NCBI RefSeq assembly: GCF_001625595.1
Contig: NZ_AUXT01000157.1
Location: forward strand, 1 to 64,000
Length of the DNA: 64,000 bases
DNA from: Pseudoalteromonas luteoviolacea NCIMB 1942
GTDB taxonomy: Bacteria; Pseudomonadota; Gammaproteobacteria; Enterobacterales; Alteromonadaceae
Direction of reading: 5' to 3'
The notes under the pieces were generated by a model. It was not told where the DNA came from. It made no database searches and was given only the letters and a program-made list of their open reading frames with translations. Below, in pieces: positions 26,025 through 35,056 of this stretch (within the stretch, counting starts at the first letter, position 1; each line of letters opens with the position of its first letter). Made by a program: the position numbers and the translations under genes.

Positions 26025-26497
26025 TAGAACCCTATTTTTTTGCCAAACTAATTCACATATTGGCTGCGGTTGTCGTGACAGGAACCGGCGCAGGGATTGC
26101 TTTCTTTATGTTTATGGCAAACCGTTCTAACAACCCGCAAGCAATTTATATTACGACAAAGTTGGTTGTTTTGGGTGACTGGTTGTTTACAACCCCGGCG
26201 GTGATCACGCAAGTTGTCAGTGGCATGTACCTTATGCATTTACTCGGCTATTCATTTGATTCTGATTGGTTTTATGCAGTGGCTGGGTTATTTATCTTGA
26301 TTGGGTTGTGCTGGTTACCCGTGCTTAAAATTCAGTATCGTTTACGCGACTTAGCGCAGCTTGATGCGAACAAAAACCAAGTATCGAAAGAGTTTAAATC
26401 TTTAATGCGGACATGGACACTATTAGGCATTCCAGCTTTCGCTGCAATTTTGATTATCTTTTGGCTGATGGTGTTTAAACCACTCTCAGTTGTTTAA
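26021..26497 (+). CDS. DUF2269 family membrane protein
   Basis: This 158-residue protein has four membrane helices and conserved His12 in the first (LIHILAAVVVTGTGAGIAFF). The rest matches DUF2269: LVVLGDWLFTTPAVITQVVSG and WLPVLKIQYRLRDLA. The start is a GTG overlapping the stop of the reductase gene by 4 bp, so it is translationally coupled. Function is unknown, but conserved intramembrane His and its oxidoreductase neighbour suggest a redox or cofactor role. Confidence 0.8.
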   Translation: MIEPYFFAKLIHILAAVVVTGTGAGIAFFMFMANRSNNPQAIYITTKLVVLGDWLFTTPAVITQVVSGMYLMHLLGYSFDSDWFYAVAGLFILIGLCWLPVLKIQYRLRDLAQLDANKNQVSKEFKSLMRTWTLLGIPAFAAILIIFWLMVFKPLSVV

Positions 26498-26511
26498 TTT
26501 GTGGGGTGTAC

Positions 26512-26880
26512 ATGAAGCCGCTTTATCACATGGCCTGTTATTCTTTGGCACTAGTGTGGATTTTTACTGGTTTAACCTCGATATTTTTTGCCCCTGAGGT
26601 TGGGTTTGATATTTTGGCACAAGCGCAGATAACCGGTATGCTTGCGCAAGTGGCGGTGTATGGTGGTGGTGGGCTTGATATCGTTTTGGGCTTGTGGCTG
26701 ATGACGCGTTATGCACTTAAATATTGCTGTCTGATCCAAATCGTAACTATCTGTACCTACAGTATATTGTTGACATTTATCGATGCCTCATTTTGGCTGC
26801 ACCCCTTTGGACCTGTGACAAAAAACTTGCCGATTGTGGTGTTAATTACTTGGCTATACCAAGTTGACAAGGAGGCTTAA
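26512..26880 (+). CDS. DoxX-like family membrane protein
   Basis: This 122-residue protein has four helices, with DoxX-like features (SLALVWIFTGLTSIFF; VAVYGGGGLDIVLGLWLM). It is third in the reductase/DUF2269 operon, 14 bp after the previous stop. ATG 26512 is used with GGGG upstream; an in-frame GTG two codons earlier is possible. DoxX-like proteins are often small partners of membrane oxidoreductases. Confidence 0.78.
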   Translation: MKPLYHMACYSLALVWIFTGLTSIFFAPEVGFDILAQAQITGMLAQVAVYGGGGLDIVLGLWLMTRYALKYCCLIQIVTICTYSILLTFIDASFWLHPFGPVTKNLPIVVLITWLYQVDKEA

Positions 26881-26979
26881 GGGGTGAAGCAGTAGCTCAG
26901 AGTATTCTCATAAGCGGGTTTTGAATAATATGTGATTGCTATCTATAGTGTAATGGAGGTCATTTGTTGGAGAGGTAGT

Positions 26980-27981
26980 GTGCGATTAGCTGGGTTTATT
27001 TTGTTGCTTGGGCTAATTTGTAACAGTGCAACTGCCACCACAATTGATGAAAAAATTAAAGAAGCGGAAGACTACCTACGTATCGATCCATCTCGTTCGC
27101 TTACTATTCTTAATGCCATTCCACATATCCATGCAATGACAAACGCGCAACAAGTTCGGTGGCATATAGCTGCAATGCGGGCAGCCGTGCCGACTGGCAA
27201 TAACAAACTGCTAATAGACTCTTTAGAGGTGGTATTTCACCATCACAAGCACCCTTATTTTATCGACAAATTGGTGTCTATTACGAGCGGTGCCGGTATT
27301 TGGCTACGTAAACACGATTACCTTCAGGACGCGCAACTAAGTTTTGAGTGTTCGTACAAACATGCCATAAATGAAAGGCAAAGGTTGACACTAACCAACA
27401 GCTTAGCTTTGTTGGCTCGGCAGCTAAATGATCTGGAAAAAGCAAAAGCGCTATATGTGAAAGCTAAAAAGATGGCGCGCTTAGCTGATAGAAAAAACCT
27501 GCTCGCTATTATCGAAAACAACCAAGGTATGATAGCCCTTGAAGAAGGTAACATTACATTGGCTGAGCAGCACTTTAGAGCTGCTCTTGCTGGGTATCAA
27601 AATGTGGATAAACGTTCTGGGCAAATATCCGCAGGGGTTAATTTATTGTTTGTGTTTGTGATTCAGCAGCAATGGATTAATTTTCAAAGATTATACCGAC
27701 CAACAGAAATACTGGCGCAGGCCTTTCCTAATACGGCCAAGCAATCGCTATTACTGTGGCTAAACACGCGCTTTAGACATATGCAAGGTGATCCGCTTAG
27801 CGAACAAGAAAATAAGATGCTTTTATCTGCATATGACCAACTTGATGACGAGAGGGTTAGAGCGCTTGTAACACAACATCTTGCCGGTGCCATGGATGTG
27901 GAATTACCAAAAAGAATTACGTCAAAACCAGTTCGATTTAATCGACCTTGGTTTGAAAAAGTGAAGCAATGCGATTGGTAG
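26980..27981 (+). CDS. Exported TPR-repeat protein
   Basis: This 333-residue protein has a signal peptide (RLAGFILLLGLICNSATA) and helical TPR-like repeats (EKAKALYVKAKKMARLAD; ITLAEQHFRAALAGYQNVDK). The GTG start at 26980 follows GGAGAGG. A longer frame from 26932 would put residues before the signal peptide and lacks a ribosome site. Similar TPR ectodomains precede GGDEF or HTH domains in this group of bacteria, but no output domain is present here. The partner is unknown. Confidence 0.7.
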   Translation: MRLAGFILLLGLICNSATATTIDEKIKEAEDYLRIDPSRSLTILNAIPHIHAMTNAQQVRWHIAAMRAAVPTGNNKLLIDSLEVVFHHHKHPYFIDKLVSITSGAGIWLRKHDYLQDAQLSFECSYKHAINERQRLTLTNSLALLARQLNDLEKAKALYVKAKKMARLADRKNLLAIIENNQGMIALEEGNITLAEQHFRAALAGYQNVDKRSGQISAGVNLLFVFVIQQQWINFQRLYRPTEILAQAFPNTAKQSLLLWLNTRFRHMQGDPLSEQENKMLLSAYDQLDDERVRALVTQHLAGAMDVELPKRITSKPVRFNRPWFEKVKQCDW

Positions 27982-28089
27982 TACTGCATTGTTTATCACT
28001 AAATTAAAAATTATAAGTGTATTATGTTAATGAATTTATAGGAGTTTATGTCATTGTTGTCGTCTTTGGAAATGATAAAAAGGACTATC

Positions 28090-29127
28090 ATGAACCAATT
28101 AACCGCGCTAATTTTAGCAACGCTCTCAACGTCAACCCGCGCTTCTGACACCCAATAGGAACTGCTCACCGATACTCAGTCAAATGATGTACTGGATTCG
28201 AGTACTTCGCAATTACATAAGCTGACTTTAACAACATATGTCAATCAGTTTAATGCAGTTGATAATGTCCCCCCCGATACGACAGTTATTCACGGTGAAT
28301 TTGAGCTTCCCAATACCTTTGAGCTGGGCTCGGGAGTTGCACAGCGTATTCAATTTACAATCGCTAATGAAGGCAGTCGAGTATACTTTTTAGGCCAAGG
28401 AAGCGCGCAACAAGGATACCGAGGTACTTGGTATGGTCCAAATAACGACGCTGGTGATTTTAGGCTCGACACTAAATCGGCTGAAGTATCTATGCTGGTA
28501 AACTGTGCGCAAATTCAAAGTGAAACCCCTGAAGCATTATCCGGTGTTTATACCATAGATCCAGACAGTGCGGGTGCCCATGAGCAATTTGAAGCCTATT
28601 GCGATATGGAAACAGACGAGGGTGGCTGGATTCTCATTGGTACTTATAGTAAATCAGAGCCTGGCGGAAAACAGTACGGTAGCGATTACTCCCCCCAACC
28701 TGATACAACGCCAACTAACCCAGCTGCTAGAGGAGTGTATCAAGGTTCTTTGGGAGGTTTCAGGGATATTAGGGAACAGGTTGCATGTGATTTTGCTAGT
28801 TGCAGAAATGCATATCAAACAGCGATGAGTGAAGCTGAGTTAGAAATGGTGCGTTACACATGGGGCTATTTAGATCAGTAAGAAAAGCAGAAAAATACAC
28901 CTTTGCCAGATTGTCGCGCAACATATCAAGCAACAGGTACTAAGTTTACACACTGTTTGTTTAATATTGATAGAAACAGCACTAATATCGTCGGTTGGCA
29001 GCGTGATATTCATGCGGTAAAACACTCATGTTGGCTTGCGCACGGTGTATATAGACTCACTTCAACTGGTTCATCACGATGCAGTTACTTAGCTCGGGCA
29101 AACGGAACACGCTGGGGGTTATTGTGA
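28090..29127 (+). pseudogene. Exported fibrinogen-like-domain protein with two in-frame stop codons
   Basis: One reading frame runs from ATG 28090 (AAGGA upstream, signal peptide NQLTALILATLSTSTRAS) to the TGA at 29125-29127. It is broken only by TAG at 28156-28158, just after the signal peptide, and TAA at 28879-28881. The middle carries a fibrinogen-like/FReD N-terminal signature: CAQIQS, SGVYTIDPD, then YCDMETDEGGWILIG. The frame continues sensibly after the second stop (CRATYQATGTKFTHCLFN). Intact proteins of this type bind sugars or adhere to surfaces. Both stops would have to be read through for a full product, so it is called a pseudogene; sequencing error is the main alternative. Confidence 0.75.
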
Positions 29128-29439
29128 GCTCGATAAATTGCAAACCTAGGTGCGGCCAATTGGTTTAATTACATTCGTTGATAGTGAATGGCAAAGCACT
29201 GCATTACAGTTGCTTTTGCCATTTCTAGATAACGTGTACGCTTTGATCTTTCGAGTTCAGTTTGCATGCTATTTCTCATCTAAAAATGCAGCATGGGTGA
29301 TTTGTAAACCAAATAGATCCAATAAATACACGCCTTGTATATTGGCAATCACAAATTGAACTGAAGTTAATGCCGTACAGCGTGCACCGACATTACGAAG
29401 CGTGATACGTCTACAATGGTTGATAGAACTTATCTAAAT
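29128..29439. other. 312-bp region without a supported gene
   Basis: No gene is supported. A short minus-strand frame of about 50 codons (NVGARCTALTSVQFVIA) reads somewhat protein-like, but has no start codon or ribosome site. The region may include the eroded end of the fibrinogen-like pseudogene. Confidence 0.3.
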
Positions 29440-29625
29440 CTACTGTCTACACCCTCTATGCGGAGTCGTAATACAGGGTCCATTGGTCCAGCATGGCATT
29501 TGCCCTGAGTGACACCAGTAATCTTTTGATGCGATAGCACCTCCGCCAACTTGGTTTGTTACCTCGTTATTGAGTGCCTTATTATTAAGCTGCTTAATGC
29601 CTTTTTTGTTTAACCTTAACTTCAC
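29440..29625 (-). CDS. Candidate RiPP/bacteriocin-like precursor peptide, 61 aa, with GG leader
   Basis: The start is GTG at 29625 with a clear AAGGAG six bases upstream. The leader (MKLRLNKKGIKQLNN, then VTNQVGGG) is basic/amphipathic and ends in a Gly-Gly-Gly type cleavage motif at about 27-29. The putative core is 32 residues (AIASKDYWCHSGQMPCW, then TNGPCITTPHRGCRQ) with four Cys and several Ser/Thr. This matches double-glycine precursors that are modified and exported. The leader is shared with a second short ORF at 33900-34052. No modification enzyme or peptidase-exporter is encoded next to it. An S9 peptidase gene lies 400 bp away in divergent orientation. Function is inferred. Confidence 0.65.
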   Translation of the reverse strand: MKLRLNKKGIKQLNNKALNNEVTNQVGGGAIASKDYWCHSGQMPCWTNGPCITTPHRGCRQ

Positions 29626-30031
29626 TTGGAACTCCTTTTTGGTTGTTTTTTGTTCACTACCAGCTTTTCAAAATATGATAACGCTGTCAATTGTAAAGTA
29701 AGGTATAGCACTCATGACAAATGATATTGGATCCTTCCACTGTGTTGTGATGGTGATTATTTAACTTATTGTATTTGTGTGAAGAAATTGGTTTCAAACT
29801 ACCGAAGCATATTGATTAATACGCAAAGCTGGGGGGGAGAACTATGAGCGCAGAACTGAACTAATAAATAATAAATTGCGATATTACAGGCAGTTGGTCG
29901 CATTAAGCTTTTATTTGTACAGTTTATTGAGGCATCTTTATGCCCATGAGCATAAAAAGGTGTGTACAGTTGTGTACTCAAGGTGACGCGTTTAGGGCGT
30001 TAATTGCGTTGACTATTACAATTCCACGAGT
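29626..30031. other. 406-bp divergent intergenic region
   Basis: No gene is supported. It separates the divergent peptide-precursor and S9 peptidase genes and must hold both promoters. No strong palindrome or direct repeat was noticed. Confidence 0.4.
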
Positions 30032-32101
30032 ATGGATATGAGAAAATACAAAAACTTAAAAGTTGCAGTCTGTATGGCGAATTTGCTTACAGCTACGTCA
30101 CTTATGGCAAACAGCAGTCAAAGATCGACGAATGATATTTGGCAATACGAAGATGTCTTTAATATCGAATATGCGGCTTCGCCCGAGGTGCATCCAAGTG
30201 GCTATAAAGTACTATATGAACGTCGTGCAATGGATATTATGTCTGATAGTGTTCGTTCTAACTTATGGGAGTTGGACTTAAAAAATAAAACACACAGCCC
30301 ATTGTTATCCGGCAACAAGCAGTATCGAAGTGCACGATATTCACAAGATGGTACGCGTGTGGCTTATTTAACAAATGCCGAAGGTGATAATCAACTTTAT
30401 GTGCGTTGGCTAGAGAGCGGCAATACAGCTCGAATTACGAATGTGACACAAGGTGTTCGCAATCTGAGTTGGTCACCGGATGGCAAATGGATTGCCTTTA
30501 CGATGTTTAAGCCCAAAGCCCATAGCGGTATTTTTAAAGAGATGCCAAAAAAACCAAAAGGCGCACAGTGGGCAGGCAATGCGACCTATATTGATACGAA
30601 GCTGTACCGTAGAGATGGTGGTGGTTTTATTAAACATGGTTATGAACATATTTATGTGGTGCCATCTGAAGGCGGCACACCACGTCAATTAACGACGGGT
30701 GATTTTCATCACCGATCTCAGATGACATGGAGTGAAGACGGTAAGTCTATCTACTTTAGTGCGGACCGACATAAAGATTGGCAGGACAGGCCTAGAGAGT
30801 CGAATATATTCCGCATAGAAGTTGCGACTCAAAATGTTACTCAAATTACCAGCGAGATTGGTCCCGAGCATAGACCTAAGATCAATTACCAACGAAACAA
30901 AATCGCCTACCTTGGCTTTAAAGATAAAAAGCGTTCAAGCCAAAATTTTGATATTTACATGGTGGACTTAGATGGCAAAGATCCTGTTAACTTAACTGGA
31001 TCTTTGGACCGCCCTATCAAATCTCATCAATGGGATAAAAAAGGTCGCGGTTTATATTTTAGCTACGACGATCACGGTCAGCAGTATATTGGCCATGTTA
31101 CTTTGAAAGGAAAAGTGACGGAAAAAATTGCTTCGTTAGGGGGGCAATCTTTAGGTAGACCCTATACATCAGGCGACTTTGCTGTTGCAGGTAATGGCCG
31201 TCTAGTGGTCACCGCAGCCAATACACAGCGACCCGCTGATCTGGCTTTGGTAGACAAGAGACGCAGTGTTTCCATGCTCACGGAGCTTAATGAAGATCTC
31301 CTTGGCCATAAAAAGAGTGCGCAGGTAAAAGCAATAACGGTGAAGTCCTCTGTAGATGGGCGAGATATAGAGGCATGGTATGCGTTACCGCCAAATTTTG
31401 ATAGCAGTAAGAAATACCCTTTGATTTTAGAGATCCACGGAGGTCCACATACCGCATATGGTCCAAACTTCAGTACTGAGGTACAACTCATGGCGGCCAA
31501 AGGTTATGTGGTAGTGTGGTCAAATCCAAGAGGAAGTACGTCATATGGTGAGGAGTTTGCCAATTTAATTCATCATGATTATCCATCAAAAGATTACAAT
31601 GATTTAATGGATGTTGTTGATGGTATGGTGGCTAAAAAGTTCATTGATGACAATAATCTATTTGTGACTGGTGGTTCTGGAGGTGGGGTATTAACAGCTT
31701 GGATAATCGGTAATACGGACAGGTTTAAGGCTGCGGTTGTAGCAAAGCCTGTTATCAACTGGATCAGTTTTGTATTGACCGCCGATGCATATAATTTTTA
31801 TGCAAAATACTGGATTCCGGGGATGCCCTGGGAAAAGACTGAACACTTGTGGAAACGTTCTCCATTGTCTTTGGTTGGTAATGTAAAAACGCCAACGATG
31901 CTGCTGACAGGTGAGTTGGATTATCGTACACCAATGAGTGAAACAGAGCAGTACTACCAAGCTTTGCAATTACGTAATATTGATACGGCGATGGTGCGTA
32001 TCCCTAAAGCGGGTCATGGCATAGCGGCAAAACCAAGCAACCTTATTCAAAAGATTGGTAATATTATGGCGTGGTTCGAAAAGTATAGAGACCCATCATA
32101 A
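30032..32101 (+). CDS. Exported S9 (prolyl oligopeptidase/acylaminoacyl-peptidase) family peptidase
   Basis: This 689-residue protein has an N-terminal signal-like segment (LKVAVCMANLLTATSLMA), a beta-propeller of WD40-like/PD40 blades (SWSPDGKWIAF; TWSEDGKSIYFSAD), and a C-terminal alpha/beta hydrolase domain from about 440. The catalytic triad is visible: Ser549 in GGSGGG, Asp630 in GELDYRTP, His662 in KAGHGI. It cleaves short peptides in the periplasm. It is paralogous to the partial gene at the right edge of the window. Its place beside a leader-bearing peptide gene allows, but does not prove, a maturation role. Confidence 0.9.
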   Translation: MDMRKYKNLKVAVCMANLLTATSLMANSSQRSTNDIWQYEDVFNIEYAASPEVHPSGYKVLYERRAMDIMSDSVRSNLWELDLKNKTHSPLLSGNKQYRSARYSQDGTRVAYLTNAEGDNQLYVRWLESGNTARITNVTQGVRNLSWSPDGKWIAFTMFKPKAHSGIFKEMPKKPKGAQWAGNATYIDTKLYRRDGGGFIKHGYEHIYVVPSEGGTPRQLTTGDFHHRSQMTWSEDGKSIYFSADRHKDWQDRPRESNIFRIEVATQNVTQITSEIGPEHRPKINYQRNKIAYLGFKDKKRSSQNFDIYMVDLDGKDPVNLTGSLDRPIKSHQWDKKGRGLYFSYDDHGQQYIGHVTLKGKVTEKIASLGGQSLGRPYTSGDFAVAGNGRLVVTAANTQRPADLALVDKRRSVSMLTELNEDLLGHKKSAQVKAITVKSSVDGRDIEAWYALPPNFDSSKKYPLILEIHGGPHTAYGPNFSTEVQLMAAKGYVVVWSNPRGSTSYGEEFANLIHHDYPSKDYNDLMDVVDGMVAKKFIDDNNLFVTGGSGGGVLTAWIIGNTDRFKAAVVAKPVINWISFVLTADAYNFYAKYWIPGMPWEKTEHLWKRSPLSLVGNVKTPTMLLTGELDYRTPMSETEQYYQALQLRNIDTAMVRIPKAGHGIAAKPSNLIQKIGNIMAWFEKYRDPS

Positions 32102-32109
32102 ACCACTTC

Positions 32110-32131
32110 AACGGAGCGATAAGGCTCCGTT
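32110..32131. terminator. Terminator hairpin between convergent S9 peptidase and FetB genes
   Basis: AACGGAGC and GCTCCGTT, perfect 8-bp arms with a 6-nt loop, followed by AATTGCTTTT on the plus strand. Confidence 0.75.
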
Positions 32132-32139
32132 AATTGCTT

Positions 32140-32925
32140 TTAGGCCATAGTGACCTGTGGCCTACCTTCATGTGTTAGTGTTCTTCTAATGACCAAATAC
32201 AAACAAAGCGACGTCGCCATGCTCATCATCACAAAAATGGCAATCATGATCATCAACTGATATTTGATGGCGACCATAGGAGATGCGCCTCCTAGTATTT
32301 GACCTGTCATCATACCCGGTATTGTTACCAACCCAGTGGTTGCCATTGTTGCTAACATGGGTGCTAAAGCGTGTTGTAGGGCATGTTGAACAAAAGGGCG
32401 CGTGGCTTCTGATGGAGAAGCCCCCAAAGACAAAGCCGCTTGATATTCTGGCCAGCGCTCTTTCAAAGAAGAAAAGAAGCTTTGTAAGCAGACGATATTG
32501 CTGGTCAGACTGTTGCCAAGCAGCATGCCTGCTAGCGGGATAGCGTACTGTGCGTGGTAATATGGTTCTGGCTTAATAACTGCCGTAATTAATATCATCA
32601 GCAGTGGAAATAATCCAGCGGCGAGGCTCATTGCGACCGGAAAAAACAGGGCTCTGAGAGGCAGCTTTGTTTTACTGACAATTGCTGAAGTCCCCACCAC
32701 AACCATGATAATTAGCCAACCAAGATTAATCCAAATGTTATTCAATTGGAATAAAAAATCTAAGTATAAGCCTATCATAATCAGTTGCAGTGTCATGCGG
32801 CCTAAACCCACTAATGCGTCTTTGGCAAGACCTAACCGATAATGAAAGTTTATATAAAAAGGAATGAGTAATGTGAGGCTAAAAACGGCTAATTGCCACC
32901 ATTGAATATCTATAACGCTTTGCAT
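32140..32925 (-). CDS. fetB: FetB/YbbM-like (UPF0014) ABC transporter permease, orphan
   Basis: This 261-residue, roughly seven-helix protein has the UPF0014 signatures GRMTLQLIMIGLYLD, AGMLLGNSLTSNIVCLQSF and TTGLVTIPGMMTGQILGGASP. E. coli FetB pairs with the ATPase FetA to export iron and protect against peroxide. No fetA-like ATPase gene is adjacent, unlike the usual fetAB operon, so the ATPase is encoded elsewhere or this is a stand-alone copy. It converges on the S9 gene. Confidence 0.82.
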   Translation of the reverse strand: MQSVIDIQWWQLAVFSLTLLIPFYINFHYRLGLAKDALVGLGRMTLQLIMIGLYLDFLFQLNNIWINLGWLIIMVVVGTSAIVSKTKLPLRALFFPVAMSLAAGLFPLLMILITAVIKPEPYYHAQYAIPLAGMLLGNSLTSNIVCLQSFFSSLKERWPEYQAALSLGASPSEATRPFVQHALQHALAPMLATMATTGLVTIPGMMTGQILGGASPMVAIKYQLMIMIAIFVMMSMATSLCLYLVIRRTLTHEGRPQVTMA

Positions 32926-33088
32926 AATCGAAACTATCTTATTCTGTCCAACATGGGTTAATTAATTATTATTGACGCTGTGACTAAGCTAGCACTGGAG
33001 CATGACACTTTTATTGAAAAAAACAGTATGACAGGGTGACTAGTTGGCAGAGAAGGCAGGCGCTATCAAAGCTGCCCTCTCATTCAAT

Positions 33089-33778
33089 TTATAATTGTTT
33101 TGTGCCCAAAAATTGGTAGTTGGAAAAGGTTGTCTGTGAGGTTTCTTCAATATCAACAAAGAAAGAGAAAGTCCCATTCATCTCCATATAGGTGTTTTTA
33201 GGTAAAACACTGTTGTTAATTGTCTGAAATTGCATGCTTAATTTAAAATGGCTGATATCTGCGAGTGCTATAGGGCTAAACGCCTCAGTATTAATGATGT
33301 TTACCTCTTCAATATTGGCTGTTGATTTATTAATTTTGACCGTTCCTATCAGTTTTCCTATCGCATCTTTACCAAGATCAGCAAGTTGGACGGGATAGGA
33401 AAATGTGATGGTTTGATCCGTCTCTTTATCTAATAATAGCGCCTTTGGGTTTATAAGCTCAGTAAGTTTGATGCTATATCCTTCATGTTCGCGGTGAGAT
33501 GCAAAATTTTTTGCTTCTTTTTTAGTTGGTCTAATCCCATTAAGTTTAAGTAATTGCCAGCGTTCTCCACGTGGATTGTGTGGGACATACTGCGCGTAAA
33601 CTTCGGTTTTTTCGCCTTCCTCAATTTCATTGTTGTGATAGGTGAAAGCCCACTTACTGCGTTCAGTTGCTTGGAATTTTGCAATTGCCTTTTCTACAAA
33701 CTGTTGATATGTATCCTCAAGCGCCAACGTTGAGAAAGAAACAAATAAGCAGGTATATAATGCGTGTTTTATTGTCAT
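33089..33778 (-). CDS. Secreted protein of unknown function, 229 aa
   Basis: It has a signal peptide (MTIKHALYTCLFVSFSTLALE), then a mixed alpha/beta mature protein with no family I recognise. Recognisable segments are WAFTYHNNEIEEGEKTEVYAQ, GERWQLLKLNG and a C-terminal beta-rich part (LSMQFQTINNSVLPKNTYMEM). ATG 33778 is used with AAGGAG upstream (GTG 33781 also possible). It lies downstream of, and on the same strand as, the second leader-bearing peptide gene, 121 bp apart, so co-transcription is possible. Confidence 0.7.
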   Translation of the reverse strand: MTIKHALYTCLFVSFSTLALEDTYQQFVEKAIAKFQATERSKWAFTYHNNEIEEGEKTEVYAQYVPHNPRGERWQLLKLNGIRPTKKEAKNFASHREHEGYSIKLTELINPKALLLDKETDQTITFSYPVQLADLGKDAIGKLIGTVKINKSTANIEEVNIINTEAFSPIALADISHFKLSMQFQTINNSVLPKNTYMEMNGTFSFFVDIEETSQTTFSNYQFLGTKQL

Positions 33779-33899
33779 CACAAGTGCTCCTTTTTATTTG
33801 AGTATTGGAACTAAGGCGTGAAATAGACGTGAAATGCCTAGTGATTAAAAGCCCATCTAAGAGTACTAAACAGGCTTTTTACATAGCTATGGGTGACTA

Positions 33900-34052
33900 C
33901 TAGCAGGTTAGCCAAAGGCAAGCATCTATACCACCGGTTGAGATAGTTACAGGGTACTTATCCGCTGCGATTTGTCTTGTTAGCTGGTTAGGGAGACGCT
34001 GTTGATCAGAGTTTAGTGTTTTTAGTGCATTCGCTTTTAACTTCAACTTCAT
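33900..34052 (-). CDS. Second leader-sharing short peptide, 50 aa, candidate RiPP-like precursor
   Basis: The leader (MKLKLKANALKTLNS, then LPNQLTRQIAAD) aligns with the peptide at 29440-29625 position for position: MKL-basic-L, then LK/IK-x-LN, then a V/L-T-x-Q-V/I pair before small residues. The C-terminal part is short (KYPVTISTGG, then IDACLWLTC) with two Cys and four Ser/Thr. The small-residue site is AA rather than GG. No good Shine-Dalgarno sequence precedes ATG 34052, so confidence is lower. A 14-bp palindrome CAGCAATATTGCTG lies 70 bp upstream at 34122-34135. Confidence 0.5.
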   Translation of the reverse strand: MKLKLKANALKTLNSDQQRLPNQLTRQIAADKYPVTISTGGIDACLWLTC

Positions 34053-34217
34053 GATATTTTAATTGTTTTATTAGAAATATGTTGTTCACATTGATATCCG
34101 TACAACTCACCAATCAGACATCAGCAATATTGCTGTGAAGTTAAAAATTAGTATGTTTATTCTTAGTTTCTCAACGCCGTTGTGGTATGAAACTATCATT
34201 TTAGGCTATGTATTCAG

Positions 34218-34985
34218 TTATTTACTTCTGAAATCTTCAATGTTGAGCAGCAGTTCCTGTCGCAACACTTGGGTTAGCTTCCCCGCTGTATGTGAACCAG
34301 AGAGATGCCTGTCGACGCTCGTTGAGGCGGCTGGATCATACCGGTTGTCTGCCCCCGATAGCCTATAAAACTGATTAACAACCGCAGTTGTGTGTTGTGG
34401 GTCCGCTTCAACCATAATCATAGCTTGGGCAAGAACCCCCCGGTGCAGTCCATCATTATTGGCGGGTGATAATGCAATGCGTTGGGCGGTACCAGTGACT
34501 TTTAATGATTCTATATTTAAATTAAAGCGCCCATCACAGTAGGCTCCGGGTGTTTCGCCATATTCACTCTGTATGCCCAGACTATTGAGTGCGCTACGAA
34601 TCGGTTCACACAAGGCAATGTAAATCTCATCCACATTGAGTGCTTGGGATTTAGTCTGCGCAAATATCAATGAGAAGTTTAAGATCCCTGGGCCGTGGGG
34701 GACAGCGGTACCACCACTGTCTCTAACTGCAACCGGCCAATCGAGTTGCGATAGTGTTTGGCATGCTTGTGCAAAAAAAGGGAGCTTGGCTTCTTTGCGG
34801 CTTACAATCAACGATTGAGGGCACTCCCATAACCGAATTGTTGCGGGCTGTTCTCCTTTGGCAACTTGTTTCAATAAGGCCGTATCCTGTGCAAGCGCAT
34901 GGTCTGTATTTTGCGCAATTGGCTCATTGAGCACGTTCCAATGATGAGATTGATATAGACGTTTTGCGAGTTCTTTCTCTGTCAT
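34218..34985 (-). CDS. Lipoate-protein ligase A-like (BPL/LplA/LipB fold) protein
   Basis: This 255-residue protein matches the lipoyl/octanoyl ligase-transferase fold: RLWECPQSLIVSRKEA, RDSGGTAVPHGPGILNFSL (ligand loop), then a conserved Lys in SLKVTGTAQRIA, the position of the catalytic Lys. It is shorter than full LplA (about 338), lacking the C-terminal accessory domain, as in octanoyltransferase LipM/LipL or LplA-N types. It probably attaches lipoyl or octanoyl groups to E2/GcvH domains. It lies upstream of, and on the same strand as, nothing closely spaced, so it is probably monocistronic. Confidence 0.82.
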   Translation of the reverse strand: MTEKELAKRLYQSHHWNVLNEPIAQNTDHALAQDTALLKQVAKGEQPATIRLWECPQSLIVSRKEAKLPFFAQACQTLSQLDWPVAVRDSGGTAVPHGPGILNFSLIFAQTKSQALNVDEIYIALCEPIRSALNSLGIQSEYGETPGAYCDGRFNLNIESLKVTGTAQRIALSPANNDGLHRGVLAQAMIMVEADPQHTTAVVNQFYRLSGADNRYDPAASTSVDRHLSGSHTAGKLTQVLRQELLLNIEDFRSK

Positions 34986-35056
34986 GAGGTATTACTTCCA
35001 TTGGTTAACGTGTTACGCAACGTGATTTAGAGTAGACGTAAAAGCTTATTGTGTAT

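Noticed and set aside
29799-29981. 60-codon minus-strand frame between the peptide and S9 genes
   Set aside because: No ribosome site, no leader similarity and no recognisable motif.
34135-34368. Plus-strand frame beginning MKLKISMFIL, resembling the peptide leaders
   Set aside because: It overlaps the lipoate-ligase-like gene on the other strand, lacks the LK-x-LN and T-x-Q pattern, and has a hydrophobic rather than amphipathic N-terminus.
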